Shown here in pieces: positions 31,852 through 42,882 of a stretch of 60,000 bases of DNA. The stretch is from positions 74,506,756 through 74,566,755 of the forward strand of contig CM060731.1 in the NCBI GenBank assembly GCA_030704615.1. Direction: 5' to 3'. This DNA comes from Takakia lepidozioides. Taxonomy: Eukaryota > Streptophyta > Takakiopsida > Takakiales > Takakiaceae. The notes below the pieces were generated by a model. It did no database searches and had not been told where the DNA came from. It saw only the letters and a program-made list of their open reading frames with translations. A program made the position numbers and the translations under genes. The first letter of the stretch is position 1. Each line of letters begins with the position of its first letter.

Positions 31852-32988
31852 TTACACAGGGCCCCCTGCTGATGGTTGTGTCTTGGGATATCGTGGGGGT
31901 GCACCCAAACTTTCCCTTATCCTTACATCATTCTCCAATTCCTCATCGCCATCAGAATCCTCATCGCCCTCTTTAGATTGAATTCCAACTCCAGCTTGCA
32001 GTGCAGTTTGGGGTCCTTCATGGCCTTCCTGAACTTGCTGATCAGTGCCTGCATCAGAAATTTTCACAATTGAGTTGGAAAACATACAGATGTCACACAC
32101 TTGGGTTAGAAATGGCAAAACCCCTATTGCACAACCATATATGGCCTGGTTCCAAGCAAACAACACATTGGAATACAGAATGCAGGTAAAAGACAAATCT
32201 AAAGGATTCCCAAGACCAACTCACCTGGACCTAGCCGTGATTTCTTGAGCTTCTTCTTCTCTTTCTTTTTGTGCCGTTTGGCCCGCTTTTTGGCAGTTCT
32301 TTCCTCAGCGGCCAAAATTCGCTCTTCTTGGCGCTTGAGAAACTCTTGCTCTGCAGTTCGTTGTAGGTAATCAGCATCCATGCGAGCCAGCCGGTCTTGC
32401 TCCCTCCTTCTCATTTGCCGGTACTAAACCCTCCAATCCCGCAATTTTTCAGCTCATCCGTTACCCTTTCAACCCCCAAGCGATCAACCTGTGAATATAA
32501 AATCCTGACCTTGGCCCGGGCAGCAAGCCAGGTTGAACTTCATACCCTTGGTCGGCTAAACCCTAAATCCCATTACAAGACTACGTCTGCCCAGGTAGGA
32601 CTCAGTGTATCTGCGTACGCTTTTCCTGTCTCGTCCAACATAAAAACCTTTACAACGAACACCAAACCGGGCATCTGGACATTTGCGTCACCCCCAGGGG
32701 CAATACAACCCAGCTGCAGGGGTGCTCACTCAATGACACACACCCATCCCCACATACCTGATGAAAGTCGCCCGATCCTGAGCCAGCCGAGCTCCCTGAA
32801 GTATTGCTAATGCGCACAGGAACCTGCTCACTGATGCGCCGCAGCTTCACCTCCAAATCTTCATCGTCCCGGGGCCTTGTTGTTTCCCCACCCGGACCCT
32901 TATAAACCTCAATCTCTCCTCCCTCTGCAAGCGCCACAATCTGGGTATTGCCATCAGTGTAGGTCTGCGACGTCGTATACCGTGGCAT
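31852..32988 (-). CDS. PRKRIP1: PRKRIP1-like spliceosome-associated protein (DUF1168), complete, three exons
   Basis: Exons are 32988-32758, 32423-32225 and 32048-31852. Borders are GT-AG, phases match, and the total is 208 residues. The family signature spans the first splice junction: GSSAGSGSGDFHQ joined to YRQMRRREQDRLARMD. A long basic helix follows (ERILAAEERTAKKRAKRHKKKEKKKLKK), as in human PRKRIP1, which sits as a long helix in the catalytic (C-type) spliceosome and binds double-stranded RNA. The C-terminal exon is acidic (EGDEDSDGDEELEND), also usual for the family. Length is close to the animal protein. The start codon is the only ATG before the conserved block in this frame. The nucleus is the expected location. 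Confidence 0.9.
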
Positions 32989-33854
32989 TGCAACCTGCCT
33001 CCCAACCACACACACAACACTGCACGTCTCTCTCTCCCTCCCTCTCCCCACCACAAGCAACACAAACACAACAATTCTTCCTCTTCTTCTCCGTTTGAAA
33101 ACACAGTTTTAGTAATTGTGGTTTTGTTTTTAATATCTTTCTTTTTCTGTCTAAAAATTTAGACAAAGTGGGGTTTGCAATTTGTGGGAAAAAAGCATAA
33201 GTTAAACCATCTTCAAAATATTTGAACTTGCCGTGTTTAAGAGATGGTGATACTGAGAAATTCCATCCTCTAACTTGCAAAAATCAGACAGTGCAAATGA
33301 CAGAGAAGCAAGGACTCAAATCATGAAGCTGAATGAAACCCAAGACAAGTTCAGCAAAGGAACAGTTATTTGTAAAACGGAGCTGGAGACCACACCATAT
33401 CGAATGTGAGATGTGAAATCCAGAACTGACTGTACAATGACAAGTGTGGGACGGATGCGTGTGGCTCAAGGACAGCATTGGCTGTTGGGTTGATGCTTGC
33501 CAAGCCACATTTATGGACCAAGCTATCATTTGACAGAAGTGTGTATGTGGAACCTGAGAGTTCTTTGCCTCGAACTGCTCAACCCAGTTTCAATCACTCT
33601 GAGGCACTCTGGATTAGTATTGTCTAAATGCAAATTCCCAACTTCGAGAACATTGCTTATTGTTTACAAAGTCAAACCAATTACCACCATTCTCAACCTG
33701 ATTTAGTGAAAGCTCACTCTCTGAAGCTCAGCCCAGCCCCAGCCAACGTCGAAAATGTAGCAGTGGCACAGATTCTCAGTAGAAACCCACAGCCAGACTG
33801 CTTCATGATTGACCACACACAACTACTATCGGGGTCAAGACTTCTAAGGTCTTC
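32989..33854. other. Upstream region of the PRKRIP1-like gene; no other gene recognised
   Basis: About 870 bp including the PRKRIP1 5' UTR/promoter on the minus strand. 33000-33090 is CT-rich on the plus strand (CTCTCTCTCCCTCCCTCTCC and CTTCCTCTTCTTCTCC). No further coding signal. Confidence 0.4.
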
Positions 33855-36594
33855 TCATCGCACATTGACAACATCACATTGTGAATGAATTTCATGTGAG
33901 CTAAAATTCCCTGCATCCAAAACAGGTACATGTGATGGGGATATATGAACAAAGTCCAAAGGGCAATCCCCGAAGACTACAGTTAATGTTGTAGCAGCAA
34001 ACTGTTGGAAGACACCATGTCCTCGAGCGGTCACAGCAAGTGCAGGGGGAGCACTGACGGAATTCGCCAAGTAATCTTCTGGTCCCATTCATGTGCCTGT
34101 AGATAGCTTCAGCTGATGGAAAGAGTTGCACTTCGGTTCCATTGGATAACCTTATGGCACCACTCATCAGTAGTGTACTGTCCTGTTTGTCATCATTGCT
34201 GGCCTGCAGGAAACCAGGACGAGTAGACAGTCACATAAATGGGCAGAATTGAGCACATGACAATACTTTGGACTGGAATGTGAGTCCATGTTATTGCTCT
34301 CGTACTCGGATAGCTGCATTGTCCTCCACTGAAGAATCAGAGGTCTTGCGCGTTAGTGACTTGACTCCAGAATGCACCCACACACACGCAGAACTCATAA
34401 ACAGAAGGTTTTGCAATTAGATAGATGCCATAGTCTGGCAACCACTGAACCCGGGCTGCAAGGCATTTTTGATATGGGACTGCCATGACTGACCCCGAGA
34501 AAGCACAAGCCAGTCACTATTTTTCTACTTGATGTGGCATGGAACCCTTTCAGCATTTAGTGATACTGACATCCATTCCTGAGATAAAAAATGTGACATT
34601 GGACAGCTACTACCCTTCCACTCTGCCAGAAGGTTTAGTTTGCTCTTTGCTTTTGAAACACCCATATGTGGTGCCTTTTCTTTTCAGGAACTTCTGCAGC
34701 TCAGTGGCAAGGTCAGCTGGTAAAACACCTGATGTGTTGGAGTCAGTCAAGTCATGCACCTCACAAATGCCAAGGTCACTGACTGTACCTACAGGGCCTG
34801 CGTTGACGGCTACACAACTTGCATCACCAAGCTATAGGAGGCACAAATCTGGGCTGCTATCTCCTACTTTTTCGTGACAGGCTCTAGTAGACAACTTTAG
34901 CCCTCCTGGAGCCATTTGCATACTTTCACATACCAAGGGACCAGTGTCAGATCGAATAAATATTACGTTGCTTGCTGATATCTTGTAACCAATACCCACC
35001 ACCCAATTTGATGGAGCAGAGATGTAGAAGAGGGGAGATAACAGAATGGAATTCCTCAATCCAGTGGTGGAACTCTTGAGAGCGGTGTAACAGTGGAGTT
35101 ATATTGTTTCAAATGCAAAATTCTGTCCTTTTCACTTGGCTTCTAAGAAAGAACCGGACTTCCAGAGGGGGGAGATCAAAGGACAGACGGTGCTCCACAT
35201 GCACCAAGCTTCCTGCAGACTACCAAGTTTTTGAGGCACTTGGCCATGTCACAGGTGGTCGTCAATCTCAATTAGTCTGGGCTGTTGTCTATGGTGTTGC
35301 CGTGGGCTATGGTCCACCTGACGGCAGGTAGGGAAACTTCGTTGCAATCATGTATATCAGGGGATTCCAAACCTCGAACAAAGCAGGACCGCACGACAAG
35401 ACAAGGTTTGGAGAGAAACAGCACCTCAAGGGATTCCTTGCTGAAGCTCAGCTCCTGACTACTTCTCTGCAATAAATGCCCTTCCGGCCATAAGTTTGGG
35501 TGATACTGTAAACAACTCAGTTAAGAAACCATCACATTGCCATTTCCAGTCAAGTGGTTCCCAAAGCCTTTGAATAACACCCACAATTTTTGCACTCTAG
35601 TCTAGGACCTGCCACACACTGTCTGCACTATCTCTGCATCCTCCCCCCATGACTATCTTTCCCCAACAATCTGGCTGGCAGTGCAATAACCATTTCAGGC
35701 TGAGCTGCATACTACAGCAGATGTCACCTCCCGACTCTTGTCCTCATCCAGGGGATACTATATTGTGCCCATGAGAGTATTTCAGGGCCAATGTTTACAA
35801 GAACATTCAATGAGAACAACATCTCATCTTCACCCATCCCCTCTAAACTATATAGGATGCACATTGACCAGAGGTGGAGAATACTCTTCTGACTAAACAG
35901 ACACCACTTACCCTATTCACCACTGACACCAATTTATGTTTCAAATACCCAGGGAAGGGAGTAACCATCTTCCAAGCTTCAATAGAAAAGAAAACAATTC
36001 CCAAAGACTCCATATCCAATGCACGCTGACAAAGTGGCCATGTTCAGGAAACTCTAGGTTGGTTACATCTTCAGCCCTCGGACCTTCGAATGTTGTCCAA
36101 CCACTTTTCCTGGAAGCTTTCGGCGCAATGCCTACCTAATCCGCGTCACTCATGGAAATAAGAATGCACTGGTAAGAGGAGTACTCCTCACCTTTAGGTG
36201 GCGCATCGAAAGGGCAGCGGCTGCATTACCTACATTCGCACAAAAGAAAATTACACCAGAAGAAAGAAGAACATCCGAAAAACAAGCAGCGGAAACGCGC
36301 GACCGATAAAAACATAGTCGCCATTTTCTTACTGGCATGCAAGTGCCCAGCTGACCAGTACATTTCTGCAGCGTTACTAAACTTGAGTTTTATTCCCGTT
36401 AGGACCTCTTCAAACATCCACCTGAGCTGCGAAGCTGAGGACATTGACAGCGATAAGGACCGAACAATAAGCCAAAGAGCATTTGCCGCATTTCCTATGT
36501 GAGCAGTAGCGCAGGTTGCGTTGTGGGTGGCAGAGAGGTGAATCATACCTGAAACCATACACAGTAGCAGCACCAGCTGAAGTAGTTGCCCCAT
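33855..36594 (-). CDS. Unidentified multi-exon gene candidate with N-terminal signal peptide
   Basis: I do not recognise the family. A plausible first exon (36594-36549) encodes MGQLLQLVLLLCMVS, a signal-peptide-like start, and ends at a strong donor (CAG/GTATGA). Phase-compatible exons follow at 36434-36333 (SQLRWMFEEVLTGIKLKF...) and 36220-36192 (ALSMRHLK, donor AAG/GTGAGG). Further protein-like stretches are at 35504-35273 (YHPNLWPEGHLLQRSSQELS..., SLPAVRWTIAHGN), about 35208-35131 (SLVHVEHRLSFDLPPLEV), about 35051-34934 (YISAPSNWVVGIGYKISASN, donor GTATGTG), 34831-34680 (LGDASCVAVNAGPVGTVSDL..., LPADLATELQKFLK) and 34085-33855 (SVSAPPALAVTARGHGVFQQ..., ends TGA). The later exons are not fully phased by me. 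A secreted or ER-membrane protein is inferred from the start only. Confidence 0.45.
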
Positions 36595-36909
36595 GCCGAC
36601 TGCTAGAGACGACTCACAGAGACACACACACACACACAAACTGGGGGGGGGGGGGAGGAAGAAGAGAGAGAAGGAGAGAGAGAGAGCAGTTGGGCGTTAA
36701 CTTTCTCACGAGCTACACATTTTTTTCAGAGAGACAGATAGTGCTCATTGCAGCGACATAGCAGATAGGGAGAGAAAAGAGGAGAAACGACAGCTGGGAG
36801 GGATGAGGAACGAAGGTAGATGCAGCTGCGATCACACCAAAGTAAGAGACAGGGAGAGGGAGGGGGAGTGAGTGCACAGGGTCTGAAAATAGTGTAGGTA
36901 CTGGATGGG
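36595..36909. other. Simple-sequence and purine-rich spacer
   Basis: A CA repeat (36621-36637) is followed by a run of 13 G near 36642-36654 and GA-rich repeats (36655-36700, 36765-36870). This may be the promoter of the minus-strand gene candidate. No coding signal. Confidence 0.5.
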
Positions 36910-37131
36910 ATGGCAGAAAGCGACAATGCGGGAGAGGGAAAGAGACAAAGAGCCAGAGGCCTCGCCGGAGCTGGCGGGCCTGGTCTTAATTACAGTGGAG
37001 GGTCAGGCTTTCACTACAGTACAACAGAAGTAAATTTGACTTACTACCCACATGAAAGTATCAATTTGGGACAAAGGGCCAGAAAGCTACCATGGGACAA
37101 CAACAACAACACAGCCGCAAAATCTCAATAG
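36910..37131 (+). CDS. Small hypothetical open frame, duplicated at 31.2 kb
   Basis: A 73-codon frame, rich in Gly, Arg and Asn (GEGKRQRARGLAGAGGPGLN, GQRARKLPWDNNNNTAAKSQ). No family recognised. A decayed second copy lies at 31170-31430, so it belongs to a dispersed or duplicated sequence. Whether it is translated is unknown, and a repeat-derived frame is as likely as a gene. Confidence 0.3.
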   Translation: MAESDNAGEGKRQRARGLAGAGGPGLNYSGGSGFHYSTTEVNLTYYPHESINLGQRARKLPWDNNNNTAAKSQ

Positions 37132-38352
37132 TCTGTTTGTACGTAGGTATCTCCCAGTCCTTTGTAGACCATAATATAATACCTATTTACTACCCAAAGA
37201 CAGCTTCAGCTAGTCTCTCCGTCACTTTCTTCCACTTTAGTTGAGTGGCTCTTGTTTCTTCCTTGTCTGTGCAGAATAACCAGGGTGCCAACTTGCAGTA
37301 GGCTCTGGAGGTTAAACAAGCTTGAACTTCAACTTTCCTTTGGGTCCAAGAAACCATGAAGGATATGAATGTGTCCTTGCCACTCCAGGTACAGGTCTGG
37401 GAACTTGGAAGGAACTTTCTGACTCATACTTGACTTCGGCACTGTGCGAGACAGCCAAGAAGATTACAAGGAATGATTCTGGACCATACGACCTTGTTAG
37501 TTCAAGATCTTTTCTAGAGCCTCTGTTAGTCCGAAATCAAGGGCTGAGAAACTCTGTGAGGGTTGATGGTTAAGGTTATTAGTTATTAGTTATATTACAT
37601 CACAGCCTCAGGATGGTGATAACTAGTGGGTACCTTGTACCTTCTCATTCTAAACAGACTCCCAATTGGCTGTAATCTCTCATTCTCGTATGGTGGCAGT
37701 TCTGGATTCCGGCATTGACTTTTTTTTATCAACTCTTTTGTGGGAGAGGAGAGGAGAGGGAGCCCCACAGTGGGTTTTTTTTAAGAAATCTGGAAAATAG
37801 CACGAGTGGCTACAGAGTTTTGCAGGAAATAGCCATTTATTCTGTTCATCCACTGTAATTCATCCACTTATGTGCCATCATCCATATATATCATCCATAT
37901 TTGGCGAATTCATCCATAATTTATTTTTTATTTGGAGAAATTTGGCGATTTCATCCATGAAAAAACATTGGATTTGCGACAGAATATTCGATTTTATTTT
38001 TTGAGGTCGAAATCTGGCGATTATTCGCCACTAAAAGAATGGCTGCGGGCCCCACTGCCATGGGGAATGTGGACCGTGGTGACACGATTCAATGTGGGCT
38101 TCTCTATTTTTCCCAAGCATGAATGACTACTTACTTACACCAGAGAGCCTGATGCCATGCAGCAGCAGCATGCCAAGGACCAAGGCTACCTATATATGAA
38201 GGATGTGCTGACTTCATTCATTGGCATGAGCAAGGAAGATGAAGTCACCACATGGCAGGTTAGCCTACATTCAATGAAGTGATGAAAACCATCAATGTGA
38301 GTACCCACCTGCAGGTTTGGCAAACGGGTACTGTAGAGTGACAGAAGAGGCA
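37132..38352. other. Intergenic; no gene recognised
   Basis: Contains an 83-codon open frame at 37322-37573 without recognisable domains. The AT-rich stretch 37850-37990 carries several CATCCAT words (CATCCATATATATCATCCAT, TTCATCCATAATTTA). I see nothing that supports a gene. Confidence 0.35.
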
Positions 38353-39409
38353 CTAGGGAATTCCAAAAAGGCCTTGATGTGAAATGCATCGCAATTCACT
38401 TGATCACCCCCTAAAAGTGCGCAATTCAATTGAACTAACCCTAATTTGCAATTCAATTGAATTGTCGGCACACACGATTCAATTGAATTGTAATCTATAA
38501 TTTTTAACTTATTTTTGTATATAATATATAATATACATGTACATGTATATATTCAAATTATATTTATACACATATAAGAGTATAAGCTAAAAATACATGT
38601 TGCCCGTCTATTCTTGCTGGCCCTCTTTCTTGTGCCCTTGAGGAAATTGTGGAGTTGTGAAGCCACCCTCAGCCTCAGCGAGAAAGGGAGAGCCAGAGAC
38701 GGAGACAGACCAGCAGCTTCCTGTGATTCACTGGCAAAAGAAATATGGTTGGCTCCGAAAAAAACAGACAAAATCAAACCTGACAATTGATGAAAGGCTT
38801 CCCCTGCATCACCATGTAGTCCCCTAACACTAGTATCTGGCCCAGGACAAAGAAAACAAAAAATATGTTCATCTTGAGAATTATCAAAAATTTCAGGTAT
38901 CATGTTGAAGTTGGGATGTGTGTTCTATACAAGTTTAATATATCAAACTCTTACACGTTGATACTCTTACATTGGTATCATGTTTGGTATATGTACATAG
39001 CCATATATTGGCACCAACATCCACAAAGAGAGACAATCCCGCTTTTACAAGCGCTTCGTGACTTCCTCTCTCTCCCTGTCTCGCTCTCCTTAGGCTTATC
39101 TTGGGCTCAAGCCTTACCACGGGCAAAGGATTGACAGACGGACAGCAAGAATAGACGGGCAACATGTATTTTTAGCTTATACCTGTGTATGTATATATGT
39201 ATAATTTAAATATATACATATATATTATATACAGAAATAAGTTAAAAAATTATAGATTACAATTCAATTGAATTGCGAGTTAACAATTCATTAAATTGTT
39301 GACTGCAATTCAATTGAATTGCAAATTAGGGTTAGTTCAATTGAATTGCGCACTTTTAGGGGGTGATCAAGTGAATTGCGATGCATTTCACATCTTTGGA
39401 ATTCCCTAG
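38353..39409. mobile_element. Foldback (long terminal inverted repeat) element with 5-bp target duplication
   Basis: Outer borders CTAGGGAATTCCAAA (38353) and TTTGGAATTCCCTAG (39409) begin inverted repeats of 267 bp each (38353-38619 and 39143-39409), which end at TGCCCGTCTATTCTTGCTG and its complement. AGGCA is repeated directly outside both ends (38348-38352 and 39410-39414). The arms hold several copies of the palindrome CAATTCAATTGAATTG and AT-rich parts. The 523-bp centre has no recognisable transposase, so it is non-autonomous. The left arm has a short extra insertion (AAGGCCTT region) relative to the right arm. Confidence 0.88.
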
Positions 39410-39414
39410 AGGCA

Positions 39415-42400
39415 CCACATGACAGGCTTTCATTCAAGGGAATGCTTGAGCTTGTCCTTCTGCTTCCCTACATATACCAGCCATTCATGACTAGCACTGT
39501 GTGTTTCTGCCTTGCTTTCAAACTGCACATGATGGTCATATGAAAGCAGCCCACCAGTTTTCTGGAGTGTGTTAGCTCGTTACTTACAGTGTACACATTT
39601 TGCGCTTTATGCAGTTCTGGCCAGGGGACTCTATGATAGGATCTCCATCACTTTTGCTTTGCAGACTCCACATTGGTAACCTACTAGTGGAACAACCTTC
39701 CGACCAAAACAATGCAAAGCAGTGAGCAGATATGGCGTCACCCTTCGTCTCATGTGGGTCGGTGGGTCCACCAGGTTCCCCACTTGGAGACCGAAGTGGG
39801 CTATATTCTAATCTCACTTTGTAATGGACAAGGTATGCTCTGAAATGTTATCCAAATCCATAGAATACTACAAAATCACTGGGTGGGACCAGTGGACAAA
39901 AGCTGGAAAGACAGCCTTCCTCCACTTGGGTGCTGTCAGACAGGATTTGAATGTTGCTTGGATGCTTTGCTTGTGAATGGAATCTCCATGCCACATGGGC
40001 CCAGCCTTTGTAGACATAGACATTCTTATAGAGAAGGCTTGTGGGTTGTCTTTGGTTTGATGCCAGATCATTACATTTCCTATCATATTTCTGGTCAAAT
40101 ATACATAAGTAATGTGGTGTGGCATTTCATTCCTTCAATCATTCATGAGAGAGTCACACATGACTTCTTTGAAGTAGGGTTTGCAAAGTGTTTCATAAAT
40201 CTCATTATGGGAACGACAGTACCACAATAAGTTCATGGGTGCTATTAGGTCAAAAGTGGGTCAGCACTGTTGAATGTGGTTGTACCTTTCCCACCAAGCT
40301 TACTTATACAAGCTATGGTTAGTCAGGATCCTCTCAACCACAGCTTCATATTGAGCAATCCAAGTCTCTATACCACTCTATACCAATCTTGGGCGGTTAT
40401 TTTAATTTCCCAACGGTTATCTATCTGGCTATATATATATATGACTGGCGGAGGTGAAAAATTGGAGTAACCGATCCAGTTAGGAACGGGCGGAGTGGTC
40501 GGGCATGCAAATAACCGAGCAACGAACCTTTTACAGAACTGGCCAATACCCGCGGTTATTTGATGAAATCCGTTATTGAAGGTTTTTGCAAGTAACCGGA
40601 ACTGCAGGTTGTATCTAGATATATAGTATTTAATAACCACAACAGCAGGTTATTAGTTTCCTAAAATTTGAAGCACCCGGAACCGGCCCGTCATGAAAAA
40701 AATCAAGTAACCACCCGACATTGGCCGGTACCAACCCCAGAAATGTTTTCTCTTAGTACCTACGTACGTACCCATTAGTGCCTCACCCACAGATTCATTC
40801 TGTAGATCATCTATGAACGGAACGGGACATCTATGGGAATCATCACACCATGCTAGCAAACAATATACCAGCCTACAGGTCCCTTTCGTCAATCAGCATT
40901 CCCTTAGTAAACAGTTCTCCAAAGTCCAAACCCTAACTTGGCCATAAAGTCATTTCCGTCTCATAATTTCTTGTCCCCAATGAAGTGGAAATGTAATGAA
41001 TGAGTGCTGCAGAGGCCTGAGTATTTGGGTCCACTGATTTGCCCAAATTGCCCAAATGAGTTAATGAACTTAATAGGCGCAAGATTGAACCTCTGTGTAG
41101 AGGGGCGGCTTCCCGAGTAACTTAATATTACAGAGATTTCCTTGGCCTCCTCAATACGAAGTTCCTCTGGCCTCTGTGAGTCCCTGCTTCTTCCAAAAAG
41201 AATATATATGTCTTTGATTACTAAGCATCATGCTAATCAAGCAATGAAGCGTCCATCAATGGACCAACCCAAACCCAAAAAATACACAAATGAATTGTGT
41301 GGGTACAACAAGATAGACATACCCTTCAGTACATTAACCCTTACAGACGAAGGCTTTTGAACATGGAGGGGGGGTAACATTCTATCATTCTTCTTTGGGA
41401 GCAGTCACAAGATAGATTCTTTTCTAGTGTGGTCCAGTTTCTGCTCTGTTCTCAATGGTGTAATTTCAAGCAACTTAGCCTGGACAGAAGATTGATAACA
41501 ATACCTCATAGCCCCCCTACTGTATGTGGATCAGTCTGCTGACAATACTTTGGGTACATCTCTGAGTTGTAAATGTCTAGCAATGACTACCTTTCAGTGC
41601 AGTTTGCCTTCACTCTCAGTTAGTTGGCGTGAAATAAGTTCATCATGTCAGCTATGTATCTGACCATCACATCACTGAATAATCTCTTCACCGTTTTCCT
41701 GCAAGAACCAGTGAAAGGCAAGATTACACATACAGGACTCGTTCAATAGGATGGCACACCTCATTTTAGCTTTAGCTCCCCATTACATACCAGTCCATCT
41801 TCTGATCTCCAGCTTGGCACCTCTTAGGCAGTCTTATCATCAGACTGATCGTTCATGTTGTTCAGGGAAATCTCATTGAATGTTCTCTATAAACAAGCGG
41901 CAAATCTCATTGAATGTTCTCTATAAACAAGCGGCGTACCTTGGTGCAGTTGGCTGGCTCTCATTGGTCAAATACCATCGTTACTTTTTGCTTCACTTCT
42001 CAGACTAGGCAAACTATCTGAACACTGGAAATTCTCAATAGGGCTTCTGCACCCTCCTGGACACAAACATTTTCCTTCAACCACATGACAATTGAGCATT
42101 CGTGTGAAGCAACCTTCTCCATAGCTTACCTGTGACTGTAACATGCCTGGGAACATTATCTTCAGGTATCAAAAACATATAAGGGATATGCCGAGCTCGG
42201 AAACATTTGGTGAAACAATCTGCAAGCTAGTTGACATTGAACCCAGAACTATGTTCTAACATTTCTGATCAACAAAGACTTCCTTCAAGGTCAACACTAC
42301 ACTAGCAAACCACCCTCAGACTCCTTTTGGATCCTATACGTAGTGTCCCCCATTACAATGTGCAATAATTTGACATGACACTCCCCATACATTGCACTTG

Positions 42401-42882
42401 ACTGGGAGGTGACAGTTCATGTTGGTAACTAACCCTCCCCACATAGAAAGGGTAACTCACCCACCCCCTCCCTGCTCCCCACAAGCCTGCTCACAAATGA
42501 TAATAAATTAAGGCTACATCTTTGACAAGATCATGCCCCACCTCCTACCAAAACTCTTCAATGCAAAAAAAAAATGGTAACAGGAAAACACAGACTAGAG
42601 AAACTCCCTCTACACAATAGAGAGAGGAGAGCCTCCCTAACAACAGGATAGCCAATCACTTCCCTAATAGCAAGTCTCAAATAATAACCAGCACAACCTG
42701 TTCTCTTCACCGTTGATGGCTTCACCAAATTTGCAGACGATTGTGAACAAGCCAAGGGACAATAAAAGACAGGCCTGGACCTTCATCCCGAGTTCCATCA
42801 ACCTCTTTCCAGATAAAAATGAAAGAGACAAAACTATGGCCTTGATGTAATAAAACCCACACTAGACATTTTGTATAGCCTC
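39415..42882. other. Long intergenic region; no gene recognised
   Basis: About 3.5 kb between the foldback element and the MINDY gene. Contents: a TAACC/GGTTAT-rich stretch at 40390-40700, a TA repeat at 40431-40442 and a 34-bp tandem duplication at 41868-41935. Short open frames exist but show no domains or exon borders I can trust. The 3' UTR of the MINDY gene should lie just left of 42883. Confidence 0.4.
41868..41935. repeat. Perfect 34-bp tandem duplication
   Basis: The unit beginning AAATCTCATTGAATGTTCTC occurs twice (41868-41901 and 41902-41935) without mismatch. Confidence 0.95.

Noticed and set aside
38553-39165. Open frames inside the foldback element as a transposase
   Set aside because: Short frames on both strands cross the inverted arms and contain no transposase motif. 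Symmetry of the arms explains them.
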